Positions 25,940 through 34,665 of a DNA stretch of 64,000 bases are shown here, in pieces (the first letter of the stretch is position 1; every line of letters begins with the position of its first letter). The notes beneath the pieces are model-generated. The model saw nothing but the letters and a program-made list of their open reading frames with translations. It made no database searches and was not told where the DNA came from. A program made the translations under genes and the position numbers. Source of the stretch: Phyllobacterium phragmitis (GTDB lineage: Bacteria; Pseudomonadota; Alphaproteobacteria; Rhizobiales; Rhizobiaceae); assembly GCF_002980495.1 (NCBI RefSeq), contig NZ_PVBR01000007.1, forward strand, positions 62,001 to 126,000. The letters run 5' to 3'.

Positions 25940-27468
25940 TCCGCAGCCGCTTTCTGCTCGACACCCGCCATCAGCAGGCCGATTTCGCCTTCGCTTGCCT
26001 CGGGTCCGCATTCGCCGACGATGCGGCCGGCGAACATCACCAGGATACGGTCGGAGAGTGAGCGGATCTCGTCGAGCTCGACGGAAACGAGCAGCACGGC
26101 CTTGCCGGCATCGCGCATCTCGATGATGCGACGGTGGATGAACTCGATGGCGCCGACATCGACGCCGCGCGTCGGCTGGGCGACGATCAGCACCGAGGGA
26201 TCGCGTTCCAGTTCCCGCGCCAGCACGATCTTCTGCTGGTTGCCACCGGAAAAATTGGCGGTCTTCAGGCGGGCATCGGCCGGGCGGATATCGTATTGGG
26301 CGATCTTCGCTTCCGCATCGGCGCGGATCGCGTCGACGTCGAGGAACGGTCCTTTTAGAAAATGCTTGTCATCCTGATAGCCGAGGATGGCGTTTTCGCT
26401 TTCGTCGAATGCGAGCACCAGCCCCATATGGTGGCGGTCCTCCGGCACATGGGCGAGCCCACGCTGACGCAACTCGGCCGGATTGGCTTTGCCGGTGACG
26501 TCTACGGCCAAGCCGTCGAGCGTCACCTTTCCCGAAACCGCACGGCGGATGCCGGCGATCGTCTCGATCAGTTCCGACTGGCCATTGCCGGCCACCCCTG
26601 CAATGCCAACGATCTCGCCGGCGCGTACCTCGAAGGAGACATGATCGACGGCAGGGCACCCCCTGGAGTCGCGCACGTTGAGATTTTCGACCGTCAGCTT
26701 GACCGCGCCGGGCTTCGCCTCGCCCTTTTCGACGCGCAGCAGCACGCGCCTTCCGACCATGAGTTCGGCCAGTTCCTCGACACTTGCATCCGCCGTCTTC
26801 AGGGTGGCGACGATCTCGCCCTGGCGCATGACCGAGACATTGTCGGTCACGGCCTTGATCTCGCGCAGCTTATGGGTGATGAGGACAATGGTCTTTCCCT
26901 GCTCCTTGAGTTGCCGCAAGATGCGAAAGAGATGATCGGCCTCGGCGGGCGTCAGCACGCCCGTCGGTTCGTCCAGGATCAGGATATCGGCGCCGCGATA
27001 AAGGGCTTTGAGGATTTCCACGCGCTGCTGCAGGCCGAGCGGCAGATCCTCGATCAGCGCGTCGGGATCGACCTCGAGCTCGTAGTCCTCCTCGAGCCGC
27101 TTCAGTTCAGCGCGGACTTTGGCAATGCCTTTGGAGAGCAGCGGTGCGCCCTCGACGCCGAGCATGACATTTTCCAGAACGGTGAAATTCTCCACCAGCA
27201 TGAAATGCTGATGCACCATGCCGATGCCGGCTGCGATGGCGGCATTGGGATCGGCGATGACCACCTTTTTGCCATCGACGCGGATCTCGCCGCGATCAGC
27301 CTGATAGAAGCCATAGAGGATCGACATCAGCGTCGATTTTCCCGCACCGTTCTCGCCGATGATGCCGTGAATGGTGCCCCGCTCGATGCGCAGATGGATA
27401 TCGCGGTTGGCGTGGACCATCCCGAAACGCTTGTCGATGCCGACCAGTTCGATTGCAGCTTCCGCCAT
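25936..27468 (-). CDS. ABC transporter ATP-binding protein, nucleoside/purine uptake (duplicated ATPase)
   Basis: A 510-residue cytoplasmic ATPase with two tandem ABC domains, as in sugar and BMP-dependent nucleoside importers. First domain: Walker A GENGAGKSTL, signature region DLPLGLQQRVEI, Walker B ILILDEPTGVLTP. Second domain: degenerate Walker A GVAGNGQSELIETIAG, FSGGNQQKIVLAREL and VLIVAQPTRGVDVGA. ATG 27468 (MAEAAIELVGIDKRFG) has a GATGGGGAC site; the frame to 27693 runs into the divergent dehydrogenase promoter region. It heads the run ATPase-fosX-permease-permease-cdd-punA-deoC-deoA. Confidence 0.92.
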   Translation of the reverse strand: MAEAAIELVGIDKRFGMVHANRDIHLRIERGTIHGIIGENGAGKSTLMSILYGFYQADRGEIRVDGKKVVIADPNAAIAAGIGMVHQHFMLVENFTVLENVMLGVEGAPLLSKGIAKVRAELKRLEEDYELEVDPDALIEDLPLGLQQRVEILKALYRGADILILDEPTGVLTPAEADHLFRILRQLKEQGKTIVLITHKLREIKAVTDNVSVMRQGEIVATLKTADASVEELAELMVGRRVLLRVEKGEAKPGAVKLTVENLNVRDSRGCPAVDHVSFEVRAGEIVGIAGVAGNGQSELIETIAGIRRAVSGKVTLDGLAVDVTGKANPAELRQRGLAHVPEDRHHMGLVLAFDESENAILGYQDDKHFLKGPFLDVDAIRADAEAKIAQYDIRPADARLKTANFSGGNQQKIVLARELERDPSVLIVAQPTRGVDVGAIEFIHRRIIEMRDAGKAVLLVSVELDEIRSLSDRILVMFAGRIVGECGPEASEGEIGLLMAGVEQKAAAE

Positions 27469-27640
27469 GTCCCCATCCGTTGATGATTTTCTTTTCCGGA
27501 TGGTCAAACCTAGCACGTGTACCCGCGGTTTCCAGCCTATAAACGCATCATCCAGGGACGCTGCCCGTGTCAACATCAAAGACCTGAATTGACTGGAATG
27601 AGCGGTGGATTCACGGGTCCGTCTCTGGCAATGTCCGGCG

Positions 27641-28837
27641 ATGACAACGGCCCATGCTATTCCTTCCTTTTCGTTCCACACCACGCCGCGCATCGTTTTC
27701 TCGGAGGGAGCGGCGCGTGAACTGGCGCATCATCTCGGCACGACGGCACAGGACCGGTTGCTGATCGTCACCGACCCCGGGATTCTCGGGCTCGGCCTGG
27801 CGGAGCCGGCGGTCCGCTCGCTGAAAAATGCCGGCGCCGATGTCCTGATCTTCGGCGAGGTCGAGGCCGATCCGTCGCTTGTGACATTGAGACGGTCCAT
27901 TGCGACGGCGCTTGATTTCGGCGCGACCGGCGTGATCGGTTTCGGCGGCGGTTCGTCGCTGGACGTCGCCAAGCTCACGGCGCTTTTCGCCGGTTCGGGA
28001 CAGGCGATCGACACGGCCTGGGGCGTCAACAACGCCAAGGGGCCGCGCCTGCCCCTGGCGCTGATTCCGACGACGGCGGGAACCGGCTCGGAGGTGACGC
28101 CCGTCGCCATCATCACGGTGGGAGAGGATGAAAAGCGCGGCGTCTCCTCGCCTCTCAATCTCCCTGACGTGGCCGTTCTCGATCCGGCGCTGACGACGGG
28201 CCTGCCGCCGCACATCACCGCCGCGACGGGCATCGACGCCATGGTCCATGCCATCGAATCCTACGCCTCGAAAAACGCCAACAACAATCCGATGTCGCGC
28301 AATCTCGCGGTGGAGGCGCTGCGGCTTCTCGGTCGCAACATCGAAGATGCCGTCTTCAACGGCGAGAACCGCGCCGCCCGCTCAGCCATGCTGATCGGCT
28401 CGATGCTGGCGGGACAGGCCTTCGCCAATTCGCCGGTCGCCGCCGTGCACGCGCTTGCCTATCCCATCGGCGGACGTTTCCACGTGCCGCACGGGCTTTC
28501 CAATGCGCTGGTGCTGCCGCATGTGCTGCGCTTCAACGCCGCCGATGCGGCGAACGGCTCTTTCGCCCATTATGCGGCGCTTGCCCCGCATGTCTTTCCT
28601 GATCTCGACGCCGATGGCGAAAGCGGCATGCAGGCTGTCTGCGCCCGCTTCATCGACCGACTTGCCGAACTCTCGGCCAGGCTCGGTCTGAAGAGCCGGC
28701 TGCGCGATGTCGGCATCGCGGAAACGGATCTGCCTGATATGGCGGCGGACGCCATGAAACAGACGCGGCTTCTCGTCAATAATCCGCGTGATGTCAGCGA
28801 GGCTGACGCCTACGCCATCTACAAAGCTGCCTGGTGA
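27641..28837 (+). CDS. Iron-containing alcohol dehydrogenase
   Basis: A 398-residue group III metal-dependent dehydrogenase. The N-terminal NAD-binding domain has GFGGGSSLDVAKLTALF and PTTAGTGSEVTP. The C-terminal helical domain has DPALTTGLPPH, GIDAMVHAIESY and the iron-binding AVHALAYPIGGRFHVPHG. The substrate is not predictable from sequence (1,3-propanediol, maleylacetate, lactaldehyde and other reductases share the fold). ATG 27641, about 170 bp from the divergent ATPase start; an upstream GTG in frame at 27605 is less likely. SlyX follows after 10 bp. Confidence 0.88.
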   Translation: MTTAHAIPSFSFHTTPRIVFSEGAARELAHHLGTTAQDRLLIVTDPGILGLGLAEPAVRSLKNAGADVLIFGEVEADPSLVTLRRSIATALDFGATGVIGFGGGSSLDVAKLTALFAGSGQAIDTAWGVNNAKGPRLPLALIPTTAGTGSEVTPVAIITVGEDEKRGVSSPLNLPDVAVLDPALTTGLPPHITAATGIDAMVHAIESYASKNANNNPMSRNLAVEALRLLGRNIEDAVFNGENRAARSAMLIGSMLAGQAFANSPVAAVHALAYPIGGRFHVPHGLSNALVLPHVLRFNAADAANGSFAHYAALAPHVFPDLDADGESGMQAVCARFIDRLAELSARLGLKSRLRDVGIAETDLPDMAADAMKQTRLLVNNPRDVSEADAYAIYKAAW

Positions 28838-28847
28838 GGAGAAACCG

Positions 28848-29060
28848 ATGAGCGGGACCGATGCGGAACGAATCGTCGAACTGGAAATCCGTGTTGCGGA
28901 GCAGGAAAAGACCATCGAGGAGCTTTCCGGCCAGATCACCGAACAGTGGAAGACCATCGAAGCGATGCGCAAGAAGCTCGATGCGCTGACGGACCGCTTC
29001 CTCGTTCTGGAGGAGCAGGCGGCGCCGGATATTCCGATAACGAAACCGCCGCATTGGTAG
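28848..29060 (+). CDS. slyX: SlyX-family small coiled-coil protein
   Basis: A 70-residue acidic protein, mostly heptad-rich (ERIVELEIRVAEQEKTIEEL), ending in PPHW as SlyX proteins do. The function is unknown in the family. ATG 28848 follows TGAGGAGAAACCG, 10 bp after the dehydrogenase stop. It shares a likely transcript with the GNAT gene that starts 1 bp after its stop. Confidence 0.85.
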   Translation: MSGTDAERIVELEIRVAEQEKTIEELSGQITEQWKTIEAMRKKLDALTDRFLVLEEQAAPDIPITKPPHW

Positions 29061-29061
29061 G

Positions 29062-29523
29062 ATGAAGATGATCAAGATCGAGGCCTTGGGCCTGCATCCG
29101 GAATTGATTTCCCTATGCGCCCGCTGGAATCATGAAGAGTGGGGAAAGCATGACGGACGGAGCCTGGAGGAGTCGATCGCTGGCCTCCAGCAGATCATCA
29201 TGGACGACAAGCAGGAAGCCCTGGTGGCCCTGGTGGATACGGTGCCATGCGGGATGGCTCTGCTGATCGATTGCGATCTGCCGAGCCATAGCCATCTCAA
29301 GCCATGGGTCGCGAGCGTTCTGGTGCAGCCGGATTTCCGCGGCCGCGGCGTCGGCCGCGAACTGGTCGCCGCCATAGAACGCGCTGCACATGGCTTCGGC
29401 TTCGGCGAAGCCCATCTCTACACCGCCAAGCCGGGCTACTACCAACGTTTCGGCTGGCAAAACCATGAGAGTTGGATCGACGGGAAAGACGAACTCTTCA
29501 TCATGAGCAAGTCTTTGCGTTAG
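29062..29523 (+). CDS. GNAT-family N-acetyltransferase
   Basis: A 153-residue GCN5-related acetyltransferase; the acetyl-CoA loop is VQPDFRGRGVGRELVAAIER (about 92-111). The C-terminal AHLYTAKPGYYQRFGWQNHE is the usual substrate-side beta bulge region. No target can be named. ATG 29062 lies directly after the slyX stop; a second ATG at 29068 is possible. Confidence 0.85.
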   Translation: MKMIKIEALGLHPELISLCARWNHEEWGKHDGRSLEESIAGLQQIIMDDKQEALVALVDTVPCGMALLIDCDLPSHSHLKPWVASVLVQPDFRGRGVGRELVAAIERAAHGFGFGEAHLYTAKPGYYQRFGWQNHESWIDGKDELFIMSKSLR

Positions 29524-29562
29524 AGCATTTCACATTGAAGTGGAAACGCTGGCGGGACAGCG

Positions 29563-29721
29563 CCCCCCTCTGCCCTGCCGGGCATCTCCCCCGCAAAGGG
29601 GGGAGATTACGCCTTCATGGATGTTCGGCGCCAATTGCAGATGTTCCAGAATGGGCAAGAGGGTCGCGTCAGCCAATCTCCCCCCCTTGCGGGGGAGATG
29701 TTCGGCAGGGCAGAGGGGGGT
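29563..29721. repeat. Palindromic intergenic repeat, family A (copy 3)
   Basis: CCCCCCTCTGCCCTGCCGGG + CATCTCCCCCGCAAAGGGGG and its inverse, followed at 29727-29752 by the short box GCGATTCCATTAAAACAGGA. It occupies most of the 325-bp gap between the GNAT gene and the BMP gene; the rest of the gap holds the BMP terminator. Confidence 0.85.
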
Positions 29722-29769
29722 GCCTCGCGATTCCATTAAAACAGGAACCGCCCTAGATCATTTCCTTGC

Positions 29770-29807
29770 AGCCAAAACAAAACCGCCGGAAAATCGCCCG
29801 GCGGTTT
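29770..29807 (-). terminator. Terminator of the BMP-family gene
   Basis: Stem AACCGCCGG (29781-29789) with CCGGCGGTT (29798-29806); on the minus strand it is followed by TTTTGTTTT. It lies 41 bp past the BMP stop codon and shows that this binding-protein gene ends its own transcript rather than reading into the transporter operon. Confidence 0.75.
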
Positions 29808-29848
29808 CACATTCAGTATCTGGCAGAATCAGGACGCAAGCCGGCCGA

Positions 29849-30856
29849 TCAATAGGGGCACTTATTGTCCGTCATGTAATCGTGAACGGTGATCTTGCCG
29901 GCGATGAGATCGGCCTTGGCGGCTTCCACCGCCTGCTTCATTTCCGGGCTGATCAGCTTTTCGTTGTTCTCGTCCACGGCGTAGTCGACGCCGTTCTCCT
30001 TGAGGCCGAGCACCTGGACGCCGGCGGTGAACGTATCGTCGGCCACGTCCTTGAAAGCGTTATAGACAGCCGTATCGACGCGCTTGACCATCGATGTCAG
30101 CACCGAGCCGGGATGCAGGCCGTTCTGGTTGGAATCGACGCCGATGCCGAGCTTGCCGGCGTCGGCAACCGCCTGCAGCATGCCGATGCCGGTGCCGCCG
30201 GCGGCGTGATAGATGACATCTGCACCCTGATCCATCTGCGACTTGGCAATCTCGCCACCCTTGGCCGGATCGTTCCATGCCGAAGGCGTGTCGCCGGTCA
30301 TGTTCTGGATGATCTTGGCGTCTTCCTTGCCGGCCTTGACGCCAGCGACATAGCCGCAGGCGAATTTGCGGATCAGCGGCACATCCATGCCGCCGACGAA
30401 GCCGACAGTGCCGGTCTTGGACGCCATGATCCCGAGCAAGCCGACCAGATAGGAGCCCTCTTCTTCCCTAAAGACGACGGAGCGGACATTCGGCTTGTCG
30501 ACGACGGCATCGATGATGACGAATTTGGTATCCGGGAACTCGTCGGCGACCTTTTCGATGGCGGCGGTCGCCGAGAAACCGGCGATGACGACAGGCGAAT
30601 TGCCGTCCTGCGCGAATTTGCGCAACGCCTGCTCGCGCTGGGCCTCGTTCTGGATCTCGAATTCACGATAGGCGATGCCGGTGTCGGCCTTGTATTTCTC
30701 GGCGCCGTCATAGGCCGCTTCGTTGAACGATTTGTCGAATTTGCCGCCGAGATCATAGACGACGGCCGGCTTCTCATCGGCCGCCACAGCGGCGGACGAC
30801 ATGCCGGCCACGGACAGGGCGGTTGCGGCCATCAGGCCTAGGACAAGATGTTTCAT
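29849..30856 (-). CDS. BMP-family periplasmic nucleoside-binding protein
   Basis: Substrate-binding protein of the PnrA/BMP family. The 335 residues begin with a Sec signal peptide (MKHLVLGLMAATALSVAGMS..., cleavage likely after AVAA), with no lipobox Cys, so it is a soluble periplasmic protein. Core landmarks are YDLGGKFDKSFNEAAYDGAE, the GSYLVGLLG segment, FVGGMDVPLI, QGADVIYHAAGGTG and GIGVDSNQNG, the last two lining the nucleoside site in this family. ATG 30856 with GAGGG about 10 bp upstream. It is likely the partner of the ATPase and permeases at 23159-27468, although a plus-strand block and a terminator separate them. Confidence 0.92.
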   Translation of the reverse strand: MKHLVLGLMAATALSVAGMSSAAVAADEKPAVVYDLGGKFDKSFNEAAYDGAEKYKADTGIAYREFEIQNEAQREQALRKFAQDGNSPVVIAGFSATAAIEKVADEFPDTKFVIIDAVVDKPNVRSVVFREEEGSYLVGLLGIMASKTGTVGFVGGMDVPLIRKFACGYVAGVKAGKEDAKIIQNMTGDTPSAWNDPAKGGEIAKSQMDQGADVIYHAAGGTGIGMLQAVADAGKLGIGVDSNQNGLHPGSVLTSMVKRVDTAVYNAFKDVADDTFTAGVQVLGLKENGVDYAVDENNEKLISPEMKQAVEAAKADLIAGKITVHDYMTDNKCPY

Positions 30857-30987
30857 TTTTTTAAGAACCCTCTGGATTACTGAATGCACAGCGCGCAGAA
30901 CCCGCCCGCACACTTCTTTTCAATTTGGCATGCCGGCGAACAAATTTCACGCGGAATCTTGACTGGTTGGAAAAATCTTGCGGGGTT

Positions 30988-31149
30988 CACCCCCCTCTGG
31001 CCTGCCGGCCATCTCCCCCACAAGGGTGGAGATTGCATCTTCATCGACGTTGAAGACCAATCGCAGACGTTGAAGGATGAGTGATAAAAGTTGATGTCAG
31101 CCGATCTCCCTCCTTGTGGGGGAGATGGCCGGCAGGCCAGAGGGGGGTG
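30988..31149. repeat. Palindromic intergenic repeat, family A (copy 4)
   Basis: TCACCCCCCTCTGGCCTGCC + GGCCATCTCCCCCACAAGGG and its inverse at about 31103-31149. It fills the middle of the 335-bp gap between the BMP gene start and the msrA stop. I see no gene in the gap. Confidence 0.85.
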
Positions 31150-31191
31150 AAGCAGCCGCCAGCGACTCCACCCGAATGCGCCGACTCCAGA

Positions 31192-31854
31192 TCAGGCTGT
31201 TGTCGACTGGGGCACGGCGCAGGCGACGCCGGTGCCGCGCAGGCCGCAATAGCCGTTCGGGTTCTTGGCCAGATATTGTTGGTGATAATCCTCGGCATAA
31301 TAGAATTCCGGCGCATCGAGGATTTCCGTCGTGATCCGGCCCAGCCCTTTGGCATCGAGCGCCTTTTGATAGGCGTCGCGGCTTTCTTCGGCGACCTGCC
31401 GGTCCTCGGGCGAAAAGGTGTAGATGCCGGAACGATAGGTCGTGCCGATATCATTGCCCTGGCGCATGCCTTGCGTCGGATCGTGCTCCTCCCAGAATAT
31501 CTTGAGGAGTTCGCCGAGGCTGACGATATCAGGATCATAGACCACCAGCACCACCTCATTGTGCCCGGTCCGGCCCGTGCAGGTCTCCTCATAGGTCGGG
31601 TTGGGCGTGATGCCGCCGGCATAGCCGGCCGCTGTCGCATGGACGCCCGGCACCTGCCAGAACAGGCGCTCCACACCCCAGAAGCAGCCCATGCCGAACA
31701 TGATCTTCCGCATATTGTCAGGCCAAGGGCCCTTGAGCGGTCTTCCCGTGACAAAATTCGTCGCAGCTGTCGGGATCGGCTCGGGGCGGCCGGGCAACGC
31801 CTCGTCAGGCGCCGGCATCTTCAATTTCTTGCTGAGTTTTTCGATCAGGGACAT
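31192..31854 (-). CDS. msrA: Peptide methionine (S)-S-oxide reductase
   Basis: Repairs oxidised methionine in proteins. At 220 residues it has the family's usual length. The catalytic Cys lies in [52 protein letters not shown]-like text (here DIGTTYRS) and the C-terminal [19 protein letters not shown] with a candidate resolving Cys follow. ATG 31854 follows AGGAGAAGATTG; the longer frame to 31941 overlaps the upstream gene without support. Confidence 0.96.
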   Translation of the reverse strand: MSLIEKLSKKLKMPAPDEALPGRPEPIPTAATNFVTGRPLKGPWPDNMRKIMFGMGCFWGVERLFWQVPGVHATAAGYAGGITPNPTYEETCTGRTGHNEVVLVVYDPDIVSLGELLKIFWEEHDPTQGMRQGNDIGTTYRSGIYTFSPEDRQVAEESRDAYQKALDAKGLGRITTEILDAPEFYYAEDYHQQYLAKNPNGYCGLRGTGVACAVPQSTTA

Positions 31855-31888
31855 CAATCTTCTCCTGAGAAGGCCTTCAATCGGACCT

Positions 31889-32212
31889 TCAATTGGCGGC
31901 GAAACGACCAAAACCTCGTTCGCGGCGGTGACCCACGGCATAGAACAGCAGCGCCAGAACCGCCAGGATCAGCCAGGCTGGCTGACCGAGCACCCAGATC
32001 AGCACCGGATCCCATGCCACGGCACTGATATAGTGCGTCGTCAGCGCTTTCGCATCGGCCAGCGTCTGCGGCGAGGCGGAAGCCCATATGCCGAGGAGCG
32101 GCGTCGCGATGAATTTCGATGCGCCGATGGAACGCGCCGCATCCAGCACCGCTGAGATGACCGCGAGAGCCAGGGCCGCCACGGCCAGCGCGCGAAACAT
32201 GAAACGGAACAT
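31889..32212 (-). CDS. Small two-helix membrane protein, unknown function
   Basis: A 107-residue protein with two clear hydrophobic helices (about residues 5-27 and 73-95) and a basic tail ([14 protein letters not shown]). I do not recognise the family. ATG 32212 ([11 protein letters not shown]) is preferred because hydrophobicity starts there; the frame is open up to 32314. It lies 34 bp upstream of msrA on the same strand and may be co-transcribed with it. Confidence 0.6.
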   Translation of the reverse strand: MFRFMFRALAVAALALAVISAVLDAARSIGASKFIATPLLGIWASASPQTLADAKALTTHYISAVAWDPVLIWVLGQPAWLILAVLALLFYAVGHRRERGFGRFAAN

Positions 32213-32611
32213 GGCGTATGCCTCTACACTCTCACTATTTCCGGCACTTACTTCCGGTACGTTGCGCTTCTGCAAACGCTTTTCTCCTACCGTCCGGTTT
32301 GGAGCACCCTGCATTCCATGGAACGCAATAAGCGTTTCAATCGTTCAATTCTCGCATGGTCCTATCCGAAAAACGCTGCATTCTTTCGGTAAAGTTCTTC
32401 CCTAGAATTAGGGATTGGCGGCGCGGGAAGCAATCGCCATCGCATGGATTATACTGTTTTCAGTTTCATGCGAAATAGCGGTTGAACCCACGGCTTTTCT
32501 GATTATAGTGCGCGCCGCACCGGATGATAGGCGACTAACCAGCGCCTTCGATTCTCCGGTGCATTTATTTATCCGTATCCTCGGCCTCACGGCTTGTGGA
32601 AACAGATGAAT
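32213..32611. other. 399-bp gap before tRNA-Ser, no gene seen
   Basis: Contains a remnant resembling family E (TCCTATCCGAAAAACGCTGC near 32360) and a possible plus-strand promoter TTGAAC (32482-32487), 16 bp, TATAGT (32504-32509), which lies about 100 bp before the tRNA. ORFs on either strand are short and of non-coding character, including the well-known artefact antisense to tRNA-Ser. Confidence 0.5.
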
Positions 32612-32701
32612 GGAGAGGTGGCCGAGTGGTTGAAGGCGCACGCCTGGAAAGTGTGTATACGGGAAACCGTATCGCGGGTTCGAATCCCGCTCTCTCCGCC
32701 A
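32612..32701 (+). tRNA. tRNA-Ser (GGA)
   Basis: A 90-nt class II tRNA with encoded CCA. Acceptor GGAGAGG (32612-32618) pairs with TCTCTCC (32691-32697), including one G-T pair. The anticodon arm is CACGC-CTGGAAA-GTGTG with anticodon GGA, the variable arm is long (TATACGGGAAACCGTATC) and the T-arm is GCGGGTTCGAATCCCGC. It reads UCC/UCU codons. Confidence 0.97.
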
Positions 32702-32863
32702 TCCTGCTTCGCTCTTCGAGTTTCGCAGGACTGGCACAGCCTTTCGCACGAAGCAGGGCGCATCCTGCTTTCAGTCAGCGAAAACTGTGCTTATGCAACC
32801 TTTTTCTTTCTCCATGCTCCCTTACGTTGTACGCTGCCGGTTTTCAGCAGGCATATAATTTCA

Positions 32864-33247
32864 ATGAAACATTTTTTTCGTCTTCTTGCTTCCTCTCCCG
32901 CATTGGCCGGCATCCTGCTGCACGGATATACCGCCTTCGTGATGCATGAAGGATATTCTTACCTCTCTTGGAAGATATTCCTCTATTCCTGTTTTTCCTA
33001 CGTTATTTGCTGGACCATCGCTGCTCTGATCAATCCTCTGGCGGGATTCTTCGGCGCGCTCGCCGCATTGATCGATGACATGATCGTATTTCACGATGTA
33101 TTCATAGCCCCCACCCATTCGACCGCACCGATCAGCCTGCTCTTTGCTCCCATGGCTAACCTGATCCTGTTCGTACCGGTCGGGCTGTTCATCGGGTGGT
33201 GCGTGGATCGTGGGGGTCGCGCCTACCGCTCGCGCCGACCGACCTAG
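32864..33247 (+). CDS. Hypothetical multi-helix membrane protein
   Basis: A 127-residue protein with about three hydrophobic stretches (residues ~8-25, ~32-70, ~90-115) and a basic tail (CVDRGGRAYRSRRPT). The family is not recognised. Base composition is more AT-rich in its first third than that of its neighbours, and it follows tRNA-Ser, so it may be an acquired gene. ATG 32864 has only a weak AGCAGG at a long distance; the frame upstream runs through the tRNA and is not coding. Moderate confidence that it is a gene at all. Confidence 0.5.
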   Translation: MKHFFRLLASSPALAGILLHGYTAFVMHEGYSYLSWKIFLYSCFSYVICWTIAALINPLAGFFGALAALIDDMIVFHDVFIAPTHSTAPISLLFAPMANLILFVPVGLFIGWCVDRGGRAYRSRRPT

Positions 33248-33309
33248 CGAACTCTCCACCATCATGCTCGGCTGATAACGGTCAGGCTTTGGAAGGTTGC
33301 ATCCTAACC

Positions 33310-34197
33310 CTACCGCGGATGAAGCAGCGACATCGGACGGAAGGCCTCGCGGATCATTTCAGCCATCCCCTCAACCGCCGGGCTCGAATGATAGGGGTTG
33401 CGGCGCAGCACGACGCGCGAGGAATCGACCATCGGGAAGCCGTCGGCCGCGGAGAGTTCCCGGCAATCCGCGGAGATGTTGCTGCGCGACAGCGCCGCGA
33501 TGGCAAGACCCGATGAGATGGCGATCTTCAACCCGCCGCTGGTGTCGCAGGTGAAGGCGATGCGGTATTCAAGCCCGTGCTGCTGCAGCGAGCGGATGGC
33601 GAATTCGGTGCACCAGTCGGAGTTTCCGTAGACGGCGATCGGCAGGGGCGTGCGCTCATGCAGCCGGTGGACGAGTGAGGTCACCCAGACCGTCGGATCG
33701 ATGAGAAGGATCTCACCGGCGGCCCGCTCGTGCCAGTCGAACACCACGGCGAGGTCCAGATCGTCGTTCTCCAGCGCCGTCATCTGGCGGAACGTATAAT
33801 CGCATCTGACCGTGACCTCCACCGCCGGGTGGCGCTCGGCGAAGGCCGCGAGCGCCCGTGGCAGCACGGTCTGGCTGTATTCCTCGGGAATGCCGATACG
33901 CACAGGCCCATCGAGCGGCTTGACACGCATGGCGGCCGCCGTCTCCTCGAGAAGCCCGACGACGCGGCGTGCATAGGGCACGAGCTGGTCGCCGCGCCTG
34001 GTCAGGACGACGCCGCGCGGCCCGCGCTCGAACAAGGCCTCGCCCAGGCTCTCCTCGAGCCGCTTGACCTGCATGCTGACGGCCGACTGGGTGCGCCCGA
34101 CGTCTTCCGCGGCTTTGGTGAAATTGCCGGTTTCGGCGACGACCAGAAACGTCCTGAGAAGATCGCTGTCGAGGGGAGCGTACATGGTAAGAGCCAT
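33310..34197 (-). CDS. LysR-family transcriptional regulator
   Basis: A 295-residue LTTR. The N-terminal winged helix has LLRTFLVVAETGNFTKAAED, TQSAVSMQVKRLEESLG and LFERGPRGVVLTRRG. The substrate-binding domain follows from about residue 95 (VRIGIPEEYSQTVLP). The start is ATG 34197, with ATG 34185 (MYAPLDSDLLRTF) as an alternative. It is divergent from a DUF1127 gene with only about 93 bp between their starts, so that gene is a possible target. The effector is unknown. Confidence 0.92.
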   Translation of the reverse strand: MALTMYAPLDSDLLRTFLVVAETGNFTKAAEDVGRTQSAVSMQVKRLEESLGEALFERGPRGVVLTRRGDQLVPYARRVVGLLEETAAAMRVKPLDGPVRIGIPEEYSQTVLPRALAAFAERHPAVEVTVRCDYTFRQMTALENDDLDLAVVFDWHERAAGEILLIDPTVWVTSLVHRLHERTPLPIAVYGNSDWCTEFAIRSLQQHGLEYRIAFTCDTSGGLKIAISSGLAIAALSRSNISADCRELSAADGFPMVDSSRVVLRRNPYHSSPAVEGMAEMIREAFRPMSLLHPR

Positions 34198-34290
34198 TCG
34201 ATTTTTATATGGCTGACATTGTCACTATTCGTTTGTGTGATGTCAAATTTTCCCGATCATGGCCCGATGAGAGGGCCCCGGAAGAGCGAC

Positions 34291-34521
34291 ATGGATAAGC
34301 GAAAAAGGCGCGGCAATGCTCCCCTGCCCGAGCGGATGAAGGCTTTGTGGGTATTTCTTCGTGAGGAAGCGGAAAGGCGTCGCGCGCTTGGCGATATTCT
34401 CGCCAAGCATGGCGACCATTGGCTGGACGATGTGGGGATCAGCCGTGACGAAGCGCTCCGCGTGTTGAAAAGATCGCTTCTGCGCCGGATCATCGAATGG
34501 GCGAGAACGGACGGACGTTGA
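34291..34521 (+). CDS. DUF1127 (YjiS-like) small protein
   Basis: A 76-residue basic protein with two helices; DDVGISRDEALRVL matches the conserved core of DUF1127. In alphaproteobacteria small DUF1127 proteins act in phosphate and carbon homeostasis and RNA turnover. ATG 34291 is preceded by CCGGAAGAGCGAC; in-frame ATGs at 34240 and 34267 would add 17 or 8 residues. Head-to-head with the LysR gene. Confidence 0.7.
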   Translation: MDKRKRRGNAPLPERMKALWVFLREEAERRRALGDILAKHGDHWLDDVGISRDEALRVLKRSLLRRIIEWARTDGR

Positions 34522-34665
34522 TCCCGACGAAGCCTGGTGTCTCGCATGGGAACGATATGGCGGGGCCGACGTTCCCCATCGACCTTCATAGCGATGGCAA
34601 GCGTTTCGGCATCGAGCGGCAGTTGGAAGGCCAGGGGATCGCCCCGTGAGGGAGAAGACCCACCA

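Noticed and set aside
29557-31191. Insertion sequence ends, because palindromes flank the BMP gene
   Set aside because: No transposase gene and no terminal inverted repeats enclosing the unit; the copies are stand-alone palindromes found across the window.
32408-32749. Minus-strand ORF with the text [20 protein letters not shown], antisense to tRNA-Ser
   Set aside because: This is the familiar false protein produced by translating the complement of a tRNA-Ser gene; no ribosome site or family.
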